Positions 11,795-24,189 of a DNA stretch of 64,000 nucleotides are shown in pieces (within the stretch, counting starts at the first letter, position 1; each line of letters begins with the position of its first letter). Origin of the DNA: Glandiceps talaboti (lineage: Eukaryota; Hemichordata; Enteropneusta; Spengelidae); assembly GCF_964340395.1 (NCBI RefSeq), contig NC_135551.1, positions 6,659,463 to 6,723,462 on the forward strand, in the 5' to 3' direction. The notes beneath the pieces were generated by a model. The model was not told the origin of the DNA and searched no databases. It saw only the letters and a program-made list of their open reading frames with translations. The position numbers and the translations under genes are program-made.

Positions 11795-14522
11795 AGGAAT
11801 ATCAATATTATTATCCAGAATTTCTCAGTCGTGAAGATTGCTGAAAAGTGCAGAATTATCAAGATGGCAACTGTAATATTTTGCACGTGCAAGACGACTG
11901 ACGTCACTAGAATGTATTACAATGTTGCTATAATTATCACGCGAATCACGCATGTTATGTGCACTGCATTTATGTGTGTATGCAGCATGCAGTACGAGGT
12001 GTACACACATCATATACACAAAATGATAGGCAATGAAAGCAACCAACTCACTAGTTTATTGTTTACATGACTTTGCCGAACGACTAGGAATAATCATTAA
12101 TTTACAAGTTGCTAAAATTTACACGAAGTTGACTTAAAAACAGAAAGGGGCATTGCAAATATTTTGTAATGCATGGTAGTCCGGATTGTTTGACTTGCTT
12201 CCAAGCAGACTACCGAGAGTTGATTGCTTTTGTTTTGATACAATACCATGCACCACTGACACAGTCAATATAAAAAGACGCAACACTGATGTTGTGTCTA
12301 CCTGGAAAATTACACACATCGCGGCGAAAACACGTTCATATGGACATAGCACAGACGCACAGTCCAGTGAATACCTCACGCTCCCACGAAAAATCAAAAC
12401 AAAATGAACAAATAAATGAAACAAAAAATTGCACTGTAAGACATGCCGAGCCATAGTTCTCTTCAGCATGTTCAAATTATATTTTATTTTAGGAGACAAA
12501 AATAGCGGTAGACGATATACGGCACCATGACACACTGTTTCGGGTAGTTTTTTGAAAGATTACCTGACTTGACATCGTTTCCTTCCCCAATACGAATTAG
12601 CACTTACGACTTTATGTGCATTTCACCTGTTTCTATTTCAATCGTGCACAATGAACCAAAAAACACAACACTCTAAAAAAATACTAGTATACACACTATA
12701 CTTGCCCATCACAATAATAACCTTTACCGAGCCAGTAAGCATGGAAATGTAACTGAGTTCCCTGACCGAATTAGGAGTTCCCCGGTTGTGGCTCATGATC
12801 AAAGTGAAATCGAAAATTGTGTTTGAACTGATATAAAGAAGGCAAGTCAGCTTCATGATAATATTTGTTTTTGTTTTTGTTTTTGAACAATAATGCGTAG
12901 TCCGATTGTCTGTCTTGCTTTCAAACAGACTACGGAAAGTCGATTGCTTTTATTTTGATACATAGCATGAATCATTGTCGAAATCAACATAAAAAGACGC
13001 AACGCTGTACTGATGTTGCAGTTGCCATTGTTGTGTCTACCTGGATCATGGCAAATTAAACACAGGTTCATATAGACACAACACAGTACAGTTACCTCAA
13101 AACAAAAAAATAAATAAATAAAACAAAAATAAGACATGCCTGGCCAAAGTTCTGTTCAGCATGTTCAAATTTTATTTCATTTTACAACTAATACAAGGCA
13201 AATATAGTCGTAGACGATACACCACGCCACATGTACAGTAAGGCTTCAGTACAAACGGGACGGGTACGTTTTTGAAAGACAATGAAACTGCATTGTATCA
13301 CTGTGTGGATGGTAATGAATCCAATCAAGAGAAAGTGAAATAAAGTGAGTACATAGTATTCAAGGTGGCTGGTTATCAGACAAAACTAAAAAGCCCAAAG
13401 TGTAACATAAGAAATTTATTCATAATTATCTGGAAAATATTTGATGATTACGCGGCAAAACAAGACTAGCGAAAGTGTTCGTTCTCGGTGAATTTAACCC
13501 TTGACCTAGTTTCATAAAGACGTCGAAGGAAACGAGGTCAGTATGACATATCATGCATGATCAACGACGTTTACATGAGAATACAACTAAATGTTGTCTA
13601 AACTTCAGTGGAAGGGAAATTCTGTTGATCAGACAACGACTATTTTCATGTTCTTAAAACATCTTGAAGATAAGAAGCAAAATGTGACACTGACAGACAG
13701 GCTAGTCCATCCGGTACCATACACATGAGGCACAAACATACCACCATGTGCATCTGGTTGACTGGGATTGATTGTTATCACGTAATATTTAGCGCTAACT
13801 TTATGCTGTTGCTTCCAAATATTATTGAACTGTAATCTTTCTAAACAAGTCATGGAAATTGCCAGAAACCTGATGATTTCATGACTGAACATGTTACGAT
13901 CAAAATTTCCCTTACCTTCAGTTAAATTTTCTGATGGGAAGCAACATAATCATTTAGTGTGACATCTGATAAGCGACATTGATGATGGGTACAGCGACGT
14001 AATTCGTAAACAAATCTAACGTTGCGTTGTAACTATTATTTCTGTAAATGATCCTTAAATATCAAGTACACGTGTCTTCATAGCAAACAGAAATCTGAGG
14101 CCAAGTTTTGCAACGAAAGAAAGGATACATCATTTGACTCCACCACAACGGCACACAAATATATTGTGAACAATAAAATAAGTACCAATAGCTCAAAAAC
14201 CTGGCTCAATTTTATCACACTCGCACAGCTCTGAGCGCCTGCAGGGTGTCGGAAAAAAAATCGATAATCTTTTCAGTAAACTTTGCAACACTGTACATGT
14301 ATAATCAAAATAATTGTACCAGTCAGCGCTTTGGGAATAATAATATTACAAATATAGTAAGACTCATTGCAAATATTGTTTTCAGGGAATGTTATCGGCA
14401 ACATTATAAATCATAACAGAACAATGTATTGCTTGGTCATGATTCGAGCTGTTCAGACAAATATCGGGGGGGGGGGGGGGCTACTCCCTTATTTGAGTAT
14501 ACATTGATGTGCCGACCTTTTG
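11795..14522. repeat. Large direct repeat A, copy 2 (about 2.7 kb)
   Basis: This is the second copy of repeat A. Some stretches of several hundred bases (for example 12600-13100 against 6555-7050) are essentially identical, while small indels distinguish the copies elsewhere (for example an extra tcgataatcttttcag near 14260). The G-run at about 14466-14480 is longer than that at 8400-8411. The poor decay between copies argues for a recent event. Confidence 0.9.
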
Positions 14523-14622
14523 AAAAAAAGTCAAAATCGAAAATTTTCGACATAAGGGCCCTTTCTGCCTGCGACGGCCCATATATTGTTTTCTTTTCTA
14601 TATATTTATCATTGGTGCATTT

Positions 14623-14842
14623 TTGTTTCTAGGCATTCGTATCTGTTATTGTTTTTTCATTTCTGTAGGTAGTCTGATGCTGTCTTTTCAGATTACTAGA
14701 AATGGTACTATTAATACTGAACTCTTCAAAGCTAGCCATAGTTTGTGTATTATTACTATTACTATTATCACTTTGAATACACCTAAGAAAGTCATAAAGC
14801 CGAGTATTAGCTTTCCATTTGAGGTGACACTGAAGATATAGT
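14623..14842 (-). pseudogene. Possible transposon ORF remnant next to the OTU fragment
   Basis: On the minus strand this stretch is open for about 70 codons and reads like protein (segments HLKWKANTRLYDFLRCIQ and TMASFEEFSINSTISSNL). It lies just downstream of the OTU fragment in the same orientation, so it may be a frameshifted continuation. I do not recognise a domain; chance is possible. Confidence 0.25.
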
Positions 14843-14859
14843 AAATGTATAGTAAAAGA

Positions 14860-15243
14860 TCATGTACCTACAGTAATCAATGGCGCACTGAATGTGCCGT
14901 GATGCACTGGAATTGTTATATCATATATCAATGCTGCAGCATTTAGTTCTATATGACCTGCATATGTAGCATAACCTGCATCATACCTACTCGTGTGTTC
15001 ACTATGTTGCTCCTTGGTGAGTATATTCCCTCTCTGATATTCGCCAATAACTGCATCTCTATAGATATCCCAGTGTTCAGTGATATAGTTCACAGTAGCT
15101 TATCTTACACGAAGGTAATTATCTTGCGTCTGATATAGTCCAAGACTTATAGCCCGAAATAAACAAATACCGTCTCCTGTAACATTTATTCTTCTGTGCT
15201 GTTGCTGTCCACGTCTTAATTGACGCAGGAGAAGTTTTGTTTT
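14860..15243 (-). pseudogene. OTU-type cysteine protease domain remnant
   Basis: Reading down from 15243, the minus strand gives the OTU Cys box GDGICLFRAISLGLY at about 15177-15133 (family consensus GDGNCLFRA). Then come an in-frame TAA near 15100 and TVNYITEHWDIY, and finally the second conserved OTU block YAGHIELNAAALIYDITI near 14910. The catalytic Asp and Cys of the first box are present; Asn is Ile. The frame ends at 14860. A host deubiquitinase would need more sequence and introns; metazoan transposons such as Helitrons often carry OTU domains, so I favour a transposon fragment (inference). Confidence 0.65.
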
Positions 15244-15809
15244 TCACTTTTGCATTTAATGCTCATTTTTTAACTTTCGCATTGTTTTGTTTCGTTTACT
15301 AATTTGACATATATTTGATATCTTGTTTTAATTTCAACATGGTAGTATATGATATTGTGGCCTCTGAACAAGTTTGGTACTATCTTTGTTTGTTTGTTTG
15401 TATGATTCTGGGCTCGACAGAATTTTAGTATTGTATGCTTTGTGATTGGGGGCGGGGGTTGTTGAGGTGTGTTTATTTTTAATTTAGGAAATTTACGATT
15501 ATTCTGTCAGTATTTATTTATTTATTTATGTTCCTGTTTTGGATAATTTGTAAGTGGCAATGTTTGTTTCTGACAATTCTTTTTTTGTTTTGTGTGCCTT
15601 CTGGCAATTGTTATGTGTTACAGCCTCTGGATATTGTCTTCTGACAGTATGCATAGTTTGCCTTTGGGTTTTGCCTTTGATGTTCTGCCATAGCAGTTTT
15701 ATGCCAGTCGATCGAATCTGACCAGTTGATTCTATTGCTCATAATAGACTCAACTAATTCCCATCAGTGGTATGTCTGTTTGTCTGTAGATTCACATAAT
15801 GTAAAAATA

Positions 15810-15955
15810 TATTCATATCATATAATGGTGCGTTTACATCATATAATGATATGTTTGCATCACATTATTAAAGGTACATTCACATATAATGATGTCCTCG
15901 CATTATATAATGAAATGCCTGCATCACATAATGATATGTTCGCATCATATACCAA
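15810..15955. repeat. Degenerate minisatellite, about 21-22 bp unit
   Basis: Variants of catataatgatatgtttgca recur about six times with point changes and small indels, ending about 85 bp before the EGF exon. Confidence 0.7.
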
Positions 15956-16039
15956 CAGAAATGGTTAATATAATATATGTTTAGACTTACGACATCTCCG
16001 GCTTTCCATACTCCCTCATCGTAACTTTGTTGTTTTCAG

Positions 16040-16168
16040 TTCCAGCTCATATGAAAATAGATACTTGTACACGTGTTATATGTCATAATAGTGGAAAATG
16101 CATGGCCATAGCTGGTATATTTCGGTGTTTATGTCCATTTGGATATGTTGGATCCCGTTGTGAAAGTG
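16040..16168 (+). CDS. Exon: EGF-like domain
   Basis: The acceptor is tgttgttttcag and the donor is gtaagg, giving a 129-bp exon in phase 1 at both ends. The peptide has the six-cysteine EGF pattern: DTCTRVICHNSGKC, then RCLCPFGYVGSRCES. The C-x-C followed by the G-x-x-C ending is typical. No calcium-binding EGF motif is seen. It is the leftmost exon I can assign to the receptor gene; an earlier exon must exist because the exon begins inside a codon. Confidence 0.85.
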
Positions 16169-16551
16169 GTAAGGTTGATTTCATTCTAAGTATTATACTG
16201 AATTTAGAGACATGCAACCCAAATATGACCTTTGGAATCTGACTCAAACAATGCAGTAATATATATAATCAGATATAACGATTCATTGTACAATATTCTA
16301 TTGTGATCATGAAGAGTCGTCTATTCATGTCTTCGTGTGGATATGGAGAATTATCTAATCAAATGTGATAAGGAAAATACTCTTTACAACTTGTGTGTTA
16401 CCCCTTAATCCTTACTTCGAAAATGACATGTTGGTAGGGGTTTGTTCATAACTTTGATATATCCATCCGCAGATGTTTTGTGATGTTATGCCATAACTAA
16501 GACTGTCACGCTTCTGCGATTACCAGACCAGCTGGTGATTGCAGGAGCTTA

Positions 16552-16676
<125 letters not shown>

Positions 16677-16762
16677 ATGTCATTGTCCGTTACCACTCCG
16701 ATCACACCAGTACAATATGAAACAATGTATACAATACAAATAATTCACAATTTCAATTGCAG

Positions 16763-17059
16763 CCATTCCCTATTTGATAAAAGGACAATTCGACACAGTT
16801 GAAGAAGCAAATGCAAAATGTATGGAAAGGAATGGTGTGATAGCGACGTCCGCTCAAATAAATCGATGGACATGGAAGCATAATGGATATTTCGATGGAC
16901 AGTATTGGTTTTTGACAGAAGATATGCTTATTCACTTTGGAGATTACATGTTTTATCATCCTGATGGCATATCTAGTCACTATGTATACATTACAGCGAA
17001 AATTGATTTCACAATATATACCAAAAAACCCATTGGTGTATTCTGTACAGCCATAAACG
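16763..17059 (+). CDS. Exon: Link-like (hyaluronan-binding-module-like) domain
   Basis: The acceptor is tttcaattgcag and the donor gtatgt; 297 bp, phase 1 to phase 1. The peptide has the Link pattern: a start FDTVEEANAKCMERNGVIAT, then SAQINRWTW (Link consensus A-x-x-C-x-x-x-G-x-x-I/LA-T-x-x-Q-L). It continues with QYWFLTEDMLIHF and a closing cysteine in IGVFCTA. Only two cysteines are obvious, fewer than the four of a classical Link module, so the fold assignment is tentative. Hyaluronan binding cannot be claimed. Confidence 0.6.
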
Positions 17060-17079
17060 GTATGTACTTAATGTTAGTT

Positions 17080-17115
<36 letters not shown>

Positions 17116-17183
17116 AGTACATGTGTGTCTATCTCTTTGTCTGACTCTGTTTCTGTCTCTCCACTCTATGTCCCTGTCTGTCT

Positions 17184-17835
17184 ATGATTGGACTGGTAGT
17201 ACGCCCCAATTGCCAGCCTCCACACAGTGCTCTCCAGACTTCATTTATTTCGTTGCAATTTATAACCTGGAATGTGCCCATTCTTTCACCGCGGGTATTT
17301 CATTTGCCAACAGTTTATTCATATGTTACCCCAGTTCTTCATTCATTACACTGGCTACCTATTCAGAAGCGCATTGAATTCAAAGTACTCTGTATTGTTT
17401 TTAAAGTTCTTAATGGGTGCGGGCCCTCATATCTAGGCGATTTATTAATGGTTAGATCTACCCGTCGTTCCCTTCGGTCGCAATCCGGTAGCGTGGTGAA
17501 TTTGCACCAACCGATAGGGAACACTGCATACTACGGTGATCGGGCCTTCTCTATTTGCGGCCCACGCCTTTGGAATGCCCTGCCACCATGTCTTCGTTCT
17601 TCACATACTTTGAACAGTTTTAAATCTGCCTTAAAATATCATCTTTTTAGATCTCATTATCATTAACTTTTAACTTTTTTACATTTCAGTTTTTAAATGT
17701 CATTCCGTGTCTTTGTATTTTTATCTTGTTTCATATTATGTTTATACTTGTGTATATGTACATTTTAAATTACTTTTATACTTTTGTTCAGCGCATTGAG
17801 ATTGTTTTAATGTAATGCGCTCTATAAGAAATAAA

Positions 17836-17889
<54 letters not shown>
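17184..17889 (+). mobile_element. 5'-truncated LINE, 3' end of RT ORF plus ATT-repeat tail
   Basis: An open frame to 17666 ends with the conserved LINE C-terminal region: HWLPIQKRIEFKVLCIVFK, then YGDRAFSICGPRLWNALPP and LRSSHTLNSFKSALKYHLF. It is followed by a short 3' UTR and taagaaataaatattattatt, the same 3' tail as the long LINE ending at 33260. The two are related members of an APE-type (CR1/L2-like) group. It lies in the sense orientation in the intron after the Link-like exon. Confidence 0.85.
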
Positions 17890-17891
<2 letters not shown>

Positions 17892-17929
17892 GTTAATGTG
17901 AATTTACAAAGCTTATACACACATTTCAA

Positions 17930-18420
17930 TCACAGAATAATCACCTGGAGCTTGGAATTCAATCTACAAGCTTCTGATGAATGCATGCCCATTATCAGGA
18001 AATGTAAATTCATCCCGACCAGTGTCAATAATAATTACACAGTATTACAATTTCGACGGGACTTTCAAGCTATGCTAGAGAAATATGCCTCATATGAGGG
18101 GAACTCTTCATTGTTGATTTACATCATATTGATCCCATGAATCCACACACCATGAAGTTCATTGATGTCATTGACTCATGTGACCTGAAACAATCAGTTA
18201 CAGAACCAACTCATTTGCATGGCCGTATGATTGTCTTAATTATCACAAATAAAGGTGAAATATCAGTTGATGACCAGACTCTCTCCGATCATAGACCTGT
18301 CCATGCTTGATTAAATATCCTTAAGCCACCTCTTGTTTGACGCGAAGTTGTGTTCCGCTACATTTCTCTCTTTCAATCAAATCTGAAATCAGAAATGTGG
18401 CATACAATTTGAGAAATATG
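17930..18420 (+). mobile_element. Decayed LINE endonuclease fragment
   Basis: A broken frame gives DPMNPHTMKFIDVIDSCDLK, then VTEPTHLHGRM and TLSDHRPVHA. This is the C-terminal half of an apurinic-type endonuclease, with the SDH catalytic motif near 18290. It starts directly after the tail of the preceding LINE fragment. Frameshifts and stops mark it as dead. Its sequence differs from the LINE at 30-33 kb. Confidence 0.7.
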
Positions 18421-19984
18421 CTATTTTGTTTTATTCAATGAACAAATTGAACTGACTAGTGGTGGCTGTAATGAAACCTGCGGTCACATTATTGGTGAAA
18501 GAGGTGAAACTGATTGTATTAATTAGTAATTATTATAACTAAGTGACCTAGCGCCCGAAATACTTCCTGGTCCCACTACTTTGTAAAAATACTTTTGTGA
18601 CAGTAATATTATAGGAGCTAGACAAGGTAAATGTTAGATTTTTCTTCATGTGGCATTGTCTAAAAGCATTACAACTGTGCTAATATTGAGAGTAACTGTA
18701 GTGGTAAAGTGTTTCTGGTTCTCGGGTTAATATCACCAATAAACCCTGGTGTACAAAATAATTCCCAACAAAACAGATCTCCCATTAACATTAAGCTTTT
18801 TTCCACTAAAGGAAACTATCTTCATTCAGTGACTTGTAAAATATACTCATTACACTGATTGTCATCACCGTGACAAAATTTACTTTCTTTCAGTCATTAG
18901 TTATTACCCTATGCCTAATTACCTTGCTGAATAAACTTAGCATGAATAAATCATAATTTATTGCCTCAGGGAAATACAAACCAAAATGAAATCGAGCAAA
19001 TTTCCAGTTTAAACTTAAATTTCTTTTTCTGTCTCTTTTTATTTTAACTAGTCAGTGACACAGCATTAATAACAAAGTTCAAACAATAACTTGGCAATGC
19101 AAAAACAATGAGTTACCTTTTCACATTCTCTCTAGTTGTTTGTGCCATGTTATGTCATACCATATACGTTTTTAGATATATATTTAAGCAATCCTTGACC
19201 TAATCATTCTAACTCTAGATTCAGATATCCGATATGTAATGTTAAAGGTATAGCAATTACACATTACTGTGGATGCCAAAATGTCGTAACTAAAATGTCC
19301 ACATATTTCTAGGTCAATTGCAACACATGACAGAACCTTGTCAGTGCATGTGAAAATCCAAATGTAATTCTATGGAATTGAAAATAGCCGGTGCTTAAAA
19401 GTCGTTTGTTGTTTTACATGAGTATAGGATGTCTGCCAATACTCCTTTAGTAAGACCAATTTGGCTCTTCATATTCTTGTGCCAATAGTTTGGCAATAGC
19501 AAAGTTATTTGTGATGATAGTTTTGGAAAACTTCTTACATCTAAGTGCTTTTAAAATCACTGCCTCCCCCTTCCCCAGCATTGTGTACGAAGTTTGGATA
19601 TTCATACAGAATGACACTAAGGTACACTTACTTTTGAAACTGTACATTTTGTAGTGCATGCATAATCTTGTAAGTACACCTGTCTGTCTTTTGAGTCCTG
19701 ATCGGAAGTCAAAGATTTGTGTTTTAGTAGCCCCCTAGTGGAGGTCACTACGATCTGTCCTTCCTTGAATCCGTCTGTTACTGCTTCTGTCCGTCTGTCC
19801 GTCCATCCATTCGTAATACATTATTTCGCAGACATGGAATATCTGATATCTTTCAAACCTGTAAAAAATTTCACATATCATTTTGGGACATATGCACGTC
19901 AATTTGTATTTTTATATATGCCTGTTTGACTGCATGGCGTCCACATTTGTAGTTATACATCAATATTTACTGCATAACTCAAAT
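18421..19984. other. Intronic stretch without recognised feature
   Basis: No exon with receptor-type splice signals, no RNA gene and no clear repeat is seen. The 70-codon frames at 19447-19659 and 19717-19929 have no recognisable motif. Confidence 0.4.
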
Positions 19985-20159
19985 ATCCATTCAAGTGTCT
20001 ATCCCCATATTATCTGATGCAAGCTCTCTTTGGAGACTTGATCTTCAGGGTCATTTATTAAAAACAAGCCAATTCCTTTCTATCACATTAAAGTACTTAC
20101 ATCTCGTCAACTTTTAATTTCCTTTAATCATGTTTACGCCAGAAAAAAAATTAAAAACT

Positions 20160-21210
20160 GTTCAACAGGCAACCTAGCCCATCACATTGGGAAGGGGGGT
20201 AGGTCGATTTTTTGGGTACTATGCTGAAGCCGTATATAATGATGGCAAAACATTTCAAGTTGAGTTTACATAGAACTCACTCAGACATTTGGATTTTATC
20301 CCATGCAATTTGTCTGTATGGCAATGTATTTCCACCATCAACGCTACAGATTTATGGTTTAACAAATTTTGTAGCGCCTCTCCTCTCAAAAACGTTAAGA
20401 CCCACCAAATGAAAAGCCAGAATTAGTTTAGCCACCCCTTCTGTCACCTACAGTGGATGTATAAAATTATAAGGTACAATGATGCAAACACACAGTATTA
20501 ACCAACTGCAATAACAGTCCAAACGAGATTAATTTACAAAGGATGGGGATTTCATATGCACAAGATGTATCATAATAAGCTCTAACATATACTTGGAGAT
20601 ACCAAACCATCAACCTTCCATCTTGACTTGGGAGAAATATATTGTCAACGTGGTTGCTACTGATTGGTAGGAGAATGTGGAAACAGTTTTGAAAATAGGA
20701 CCATGTAGGAGGATTGTTGCAATACTTGAATGTGGTGTTGAAATACCAGAATTTAGGCAATGATACAATGCAGTACAAATTATCTGGCTATGAAGTGTAT
20801 TTTGTTGTGGCAAAGCTTAAATATATTTTGCGGATGTGCCCTTGGTAATTACTTCTCCTGAAGTTAAATTGTTTCCTCAAAGAGCAATATATTTCAAGTC
20901 CCCCTTTCAGACTTCTCAGCCATTTTCAGAAATTTTGCTAATTCCTTACATTCGATATGCAACAGCGTAGTTTAATCTCAATGCACTCTTGTATGCATCA
21001 TCAGAGCCAAGTAAACCACTGTATAAAATATTGTATAATTTGGAATTATCTCGAATGTATACGGTCACATCTATTATTCAGAAAGTGTAAATAATCCCCT
21101 GAAATAATTTTGAAACAAAGTGTACATATCAATAGTCCAGCAGCCCTTGTACTGACATGTGAAGCCTGCATAATGTTATACTGGCTATCACCAAAACAAC
21201 TGTCAATTGA
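20160..21210. repeat. Dispersed repeat C, copy 1 (about 1 kb)
   Basis: It aligns along most of its length with 26815-27870 (shared aacct-agcccatcacattgg, then tttagccaccccttctgtcacctac and gccaagtaaaccactgtata) at clearly lower identity than repeat A. Flanking segments at 19985-20110 and 21325-21450 are themselves similar to each other (ccattcaagtgtctagcccc), so copy 1 may be an insertion into, or bounded by, another repeat. Confidence 0.75.
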
Positions 21211-21642
21211 AATGCCAAACAATTAAAAGATGTTTTAATGTTGTTCTTGCCTTTAAAGTAATATTTAAGAAAAATACTACATACAAGCGTTATTTTTGGT
21301 TCTTATACCACTTTTACATGTCGACGTTCCATTCAAGTGTCTAGCCCCACATTATCCCGTGAAAGACATTTACCTTGCCCTTGACCAGGGTTAATTATTA
21401 AATAAAGTCAGTTCCTGCCTATCACAGACACATGGTAGAACTTACATCATGGTGATTTATGTGTCTTCAACGATTACTAGCAAAGAGATCGAAATGTCGC
21501 ATTCGTTTCCAGTTTACCCTTCCAAAGTAAGTATAATATACTTCCCTGTTGAGTCTTAGGACCATGAACAACAAAGATGTTTAAACAGATATTTGTACTA
21601 ACTGTAGTATTTAAGTGTGAGCAATTTCTGTTAAACCTTTAG

Positions 21643-21944
21643 AAAAGACGATCCAGAACAAGCGATTGACAAAGAAAGTGCGAGTTGTACCAGTAAGTAT
21701 GAAAGCGATGTTTGGGATGAATTACGAAGAGACGGTTAACCACCTTAGTTCAGTCAACTACACTTTCGACGCACGCAGAGGGGGGTTTACATCAAGATGG
21801 TTTGTCGAGCCTGATATCATATTGCTTCAATTGCCGGAACGACTGAATATCACACAAATATTGATTGATACCCTTGAAAATGGTTTTTTGTGGTACACTA
21901 TATCTTTCAGGTATGATAAATACCATTGGGATCTAGGTGACAGG
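21643..21944 (+). CDS. Exon: discoidin (F5/8 type C)-like domain, first part
   Basis: The acceptor is ctgttaaacctttag and the donor gtgaga after codon AGG. The exon is 302 bp, entering in phase 1 and leaving in phase 0. The peptide contains RWFVEPDIILLQLPERLNIT, then QILIDTLENG and WYTISFRYDKYHW. This resembles the beta-sandwich core of discoidin-type domains, where a phrase such as qvDLg...itgi...ys.dg..W is typical. With the next exon it makes a module of about 147 residues, the right length. The family match is by pattern only, and another galactose-binding-like fold is possible. Confidence 0.6.
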
Positions 21945-22399
21945 GTGAGAAATTTTATCTATTTATATATTTACAAAATCTTTTGAACGTGTGGTGTTAT
22001 GGTATTATACACATTCTCAGTATATGTAACATTTTCATGCTGGAGGAAACAGAGCTCAATACATATGTATGTATGCATGTACGTAGAGTAGTATAAAGAG
22101 CACAATATCAAGCAAGATACGGAGTCGTCGTTATATACTGTTTTACGTTCTTGCAATCATCACGCGACTAACGGTTTAGTTTTAAGAAGCTTTTAAGTTA
22201 AAGTTCAAAAATTACAATTTACGTGATATGGTTGCCACACTGAAAGTTGGTCAAGATATATTTGTTTTCTAAGCAGTTTCATTTGAACACATAGAATAAA
22301 CAGTAAACAGTTTCTGGCCAAGACGTTTCACTCATACTTTGCCCAGCTGCCTCAGTAGGCCCAATCCATCATAGTCACGTGGCTAAGCAACTTTTTTGT

Positions 22400-24171
22400 T
22401 AAATGCCGGATAAAAGCACCGAATTTGGCGTAAGTGTTCCTAAGGACCTACTTATTGATTTTAGGTTGGGAGCCCTCTTGAACATTTGCATACATTTGCA
22501 TACATCAGAAAAAATTTAAAAAGGCCACCATCAGCCATGGAAAATCATATGTTTCAGCAAAATTACTAACTAAAAGGCACTAATTTTGGCACGAATCATG
22601 CTCGAGCTCTATTTACTGATTTAATCCTGGAAGCTTTTTTAGAATATTTGCATATATTTATGTATATCAATAAAAATCACAATGGCCATTATTATGATTG
22701 AAAACACCTATAATTCATGAAAATAATTTACATAAAGGCGCCAAATTTGGCATGATTGTTCCTCAGCACCTACTAATTAATTTTAGTCTAGCGGCCCTCC
22801 TGAAAGAGTGAATACATTTGCATATATCAGTTAAATAAAAAATGGCTGCTATCACTTTAAAAATATCATATTTCTGCAATATTTAACATTGGAAGAAAAA
22901 AAAATCTGGTGTGTGTTCATTAAGATCTATTTAATGATAATAAACTAGCATAGTCCTTAAATGTAAATTTGCATAAATCAGTAAATGACAACTATATGCT
23001 ATCACATTGGAAAAATCTCATATTCCTAGTAAATAAGGTACTTTGACAAAATTTATTCCTCAGTAGTGAAGTAAATAGAATATTTCATAACATAAGTATA
23101 ATTCCTATGTTGAAAATTGTTGTCTGATATGAGCTAATATTACCAGAATGACAAAAGAAAAGTAATTTTGGAAGTTCTCCATATTTAACACATTCACTAC
23201 AGCAGAGATTGCTGTCATAATTAGTTTCTGAAAGAAGAGCACATGCATAAATTAGTGAAGTCAGAGGGCATCTTGACATCGACACTAAACATTTCTATAT
23301 TCTTTTGAGAATTTACCGTAAAATTGTGAAGTTAATCAGTGTTTTTTCTTACAATCATTAGCTTTCCAAGACAGTAACATTCTTCCAGCACTTATCAAGA
23401 GGACTCTGAATTCTGAATTCTTCTTCCATCACATCATTCTTGTAAAATAAGGGGCAGATACCATTTTCAGTAATGGGCATTGTAGTTATATTATGACAAG
23501 AGCCTTATGTTTCATGATTGAGATGATAAAAGCATGTTATTTACCAGAACTAAGGTTTTCTTTAAAAGTGTACCAAAACGTTTTGAATTTTCTGATTTTT
23601 GCACATTTGCGTAAATATTTGGGGTTTCTTTCTTGGTCATTGTCAAGAATTATATCAATAGAAACACTTTGTGCTTTTGATTCAGTATGAATTTTTGCAA
23701 ATTAAACAATTTCACAGAAATATGTGCTTGATAATGACCATCTTTTTTTTTTGATTTATGCAAATTTATGTATGTTTTCACACCGGCACTTAAGGCTAAA
23801 TCTGTGATTAGGTCCTATGGAACACCCATTCCAAATTTGGTTTCTTTAAGTTAGTTATTTCTCTGTAACATATAATTGTTCCAGGTTGATACTGGTCATT
23901 TTTAAAATCTGTGATTTATGCAAATGTATGCAAATATTCAACAGGACTCTATGATAAAAATAAAAAGTAGGTTCCAAAGAACATGAATGTCCCATTTGCT
24001 CATTTTTGGTGCCTTATTTCTGAGAAACATGGGATTACTCAAGGGTGTTGGTAGGCATTTATAATTTTACCAATTTATGCAAAGTTATGTAAATATTCAA
24101 GAGGGCCCCCTTCTAAAATCAATTAGTAGGTCCCAAGGAACATTCATGCCAAATTGGTGCTTTTATCCAGC
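22400..24171. mobile_element. Foldback element with tandem-repeat arms
   Basis: The left arm begins ggataaaagcaccgaatttg near 22410 and holds about four diverged units of roughly 170-190 bp. Each has a geometry like aaggcac..aatttggc, gttcct..gacctac, ttgaatatttgcataca. The right arm (about 23780-24171) carries the same units in reverse complement and ends tttggtgcttttatccagcg. The centre (23060-23700) is unrelated and has no gene. Inverted arms built of tandem units are typical of foldback elements. Confidence 0.75.
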
Positions 24172-24189
24172 GTGTAATAATAATCCTCA

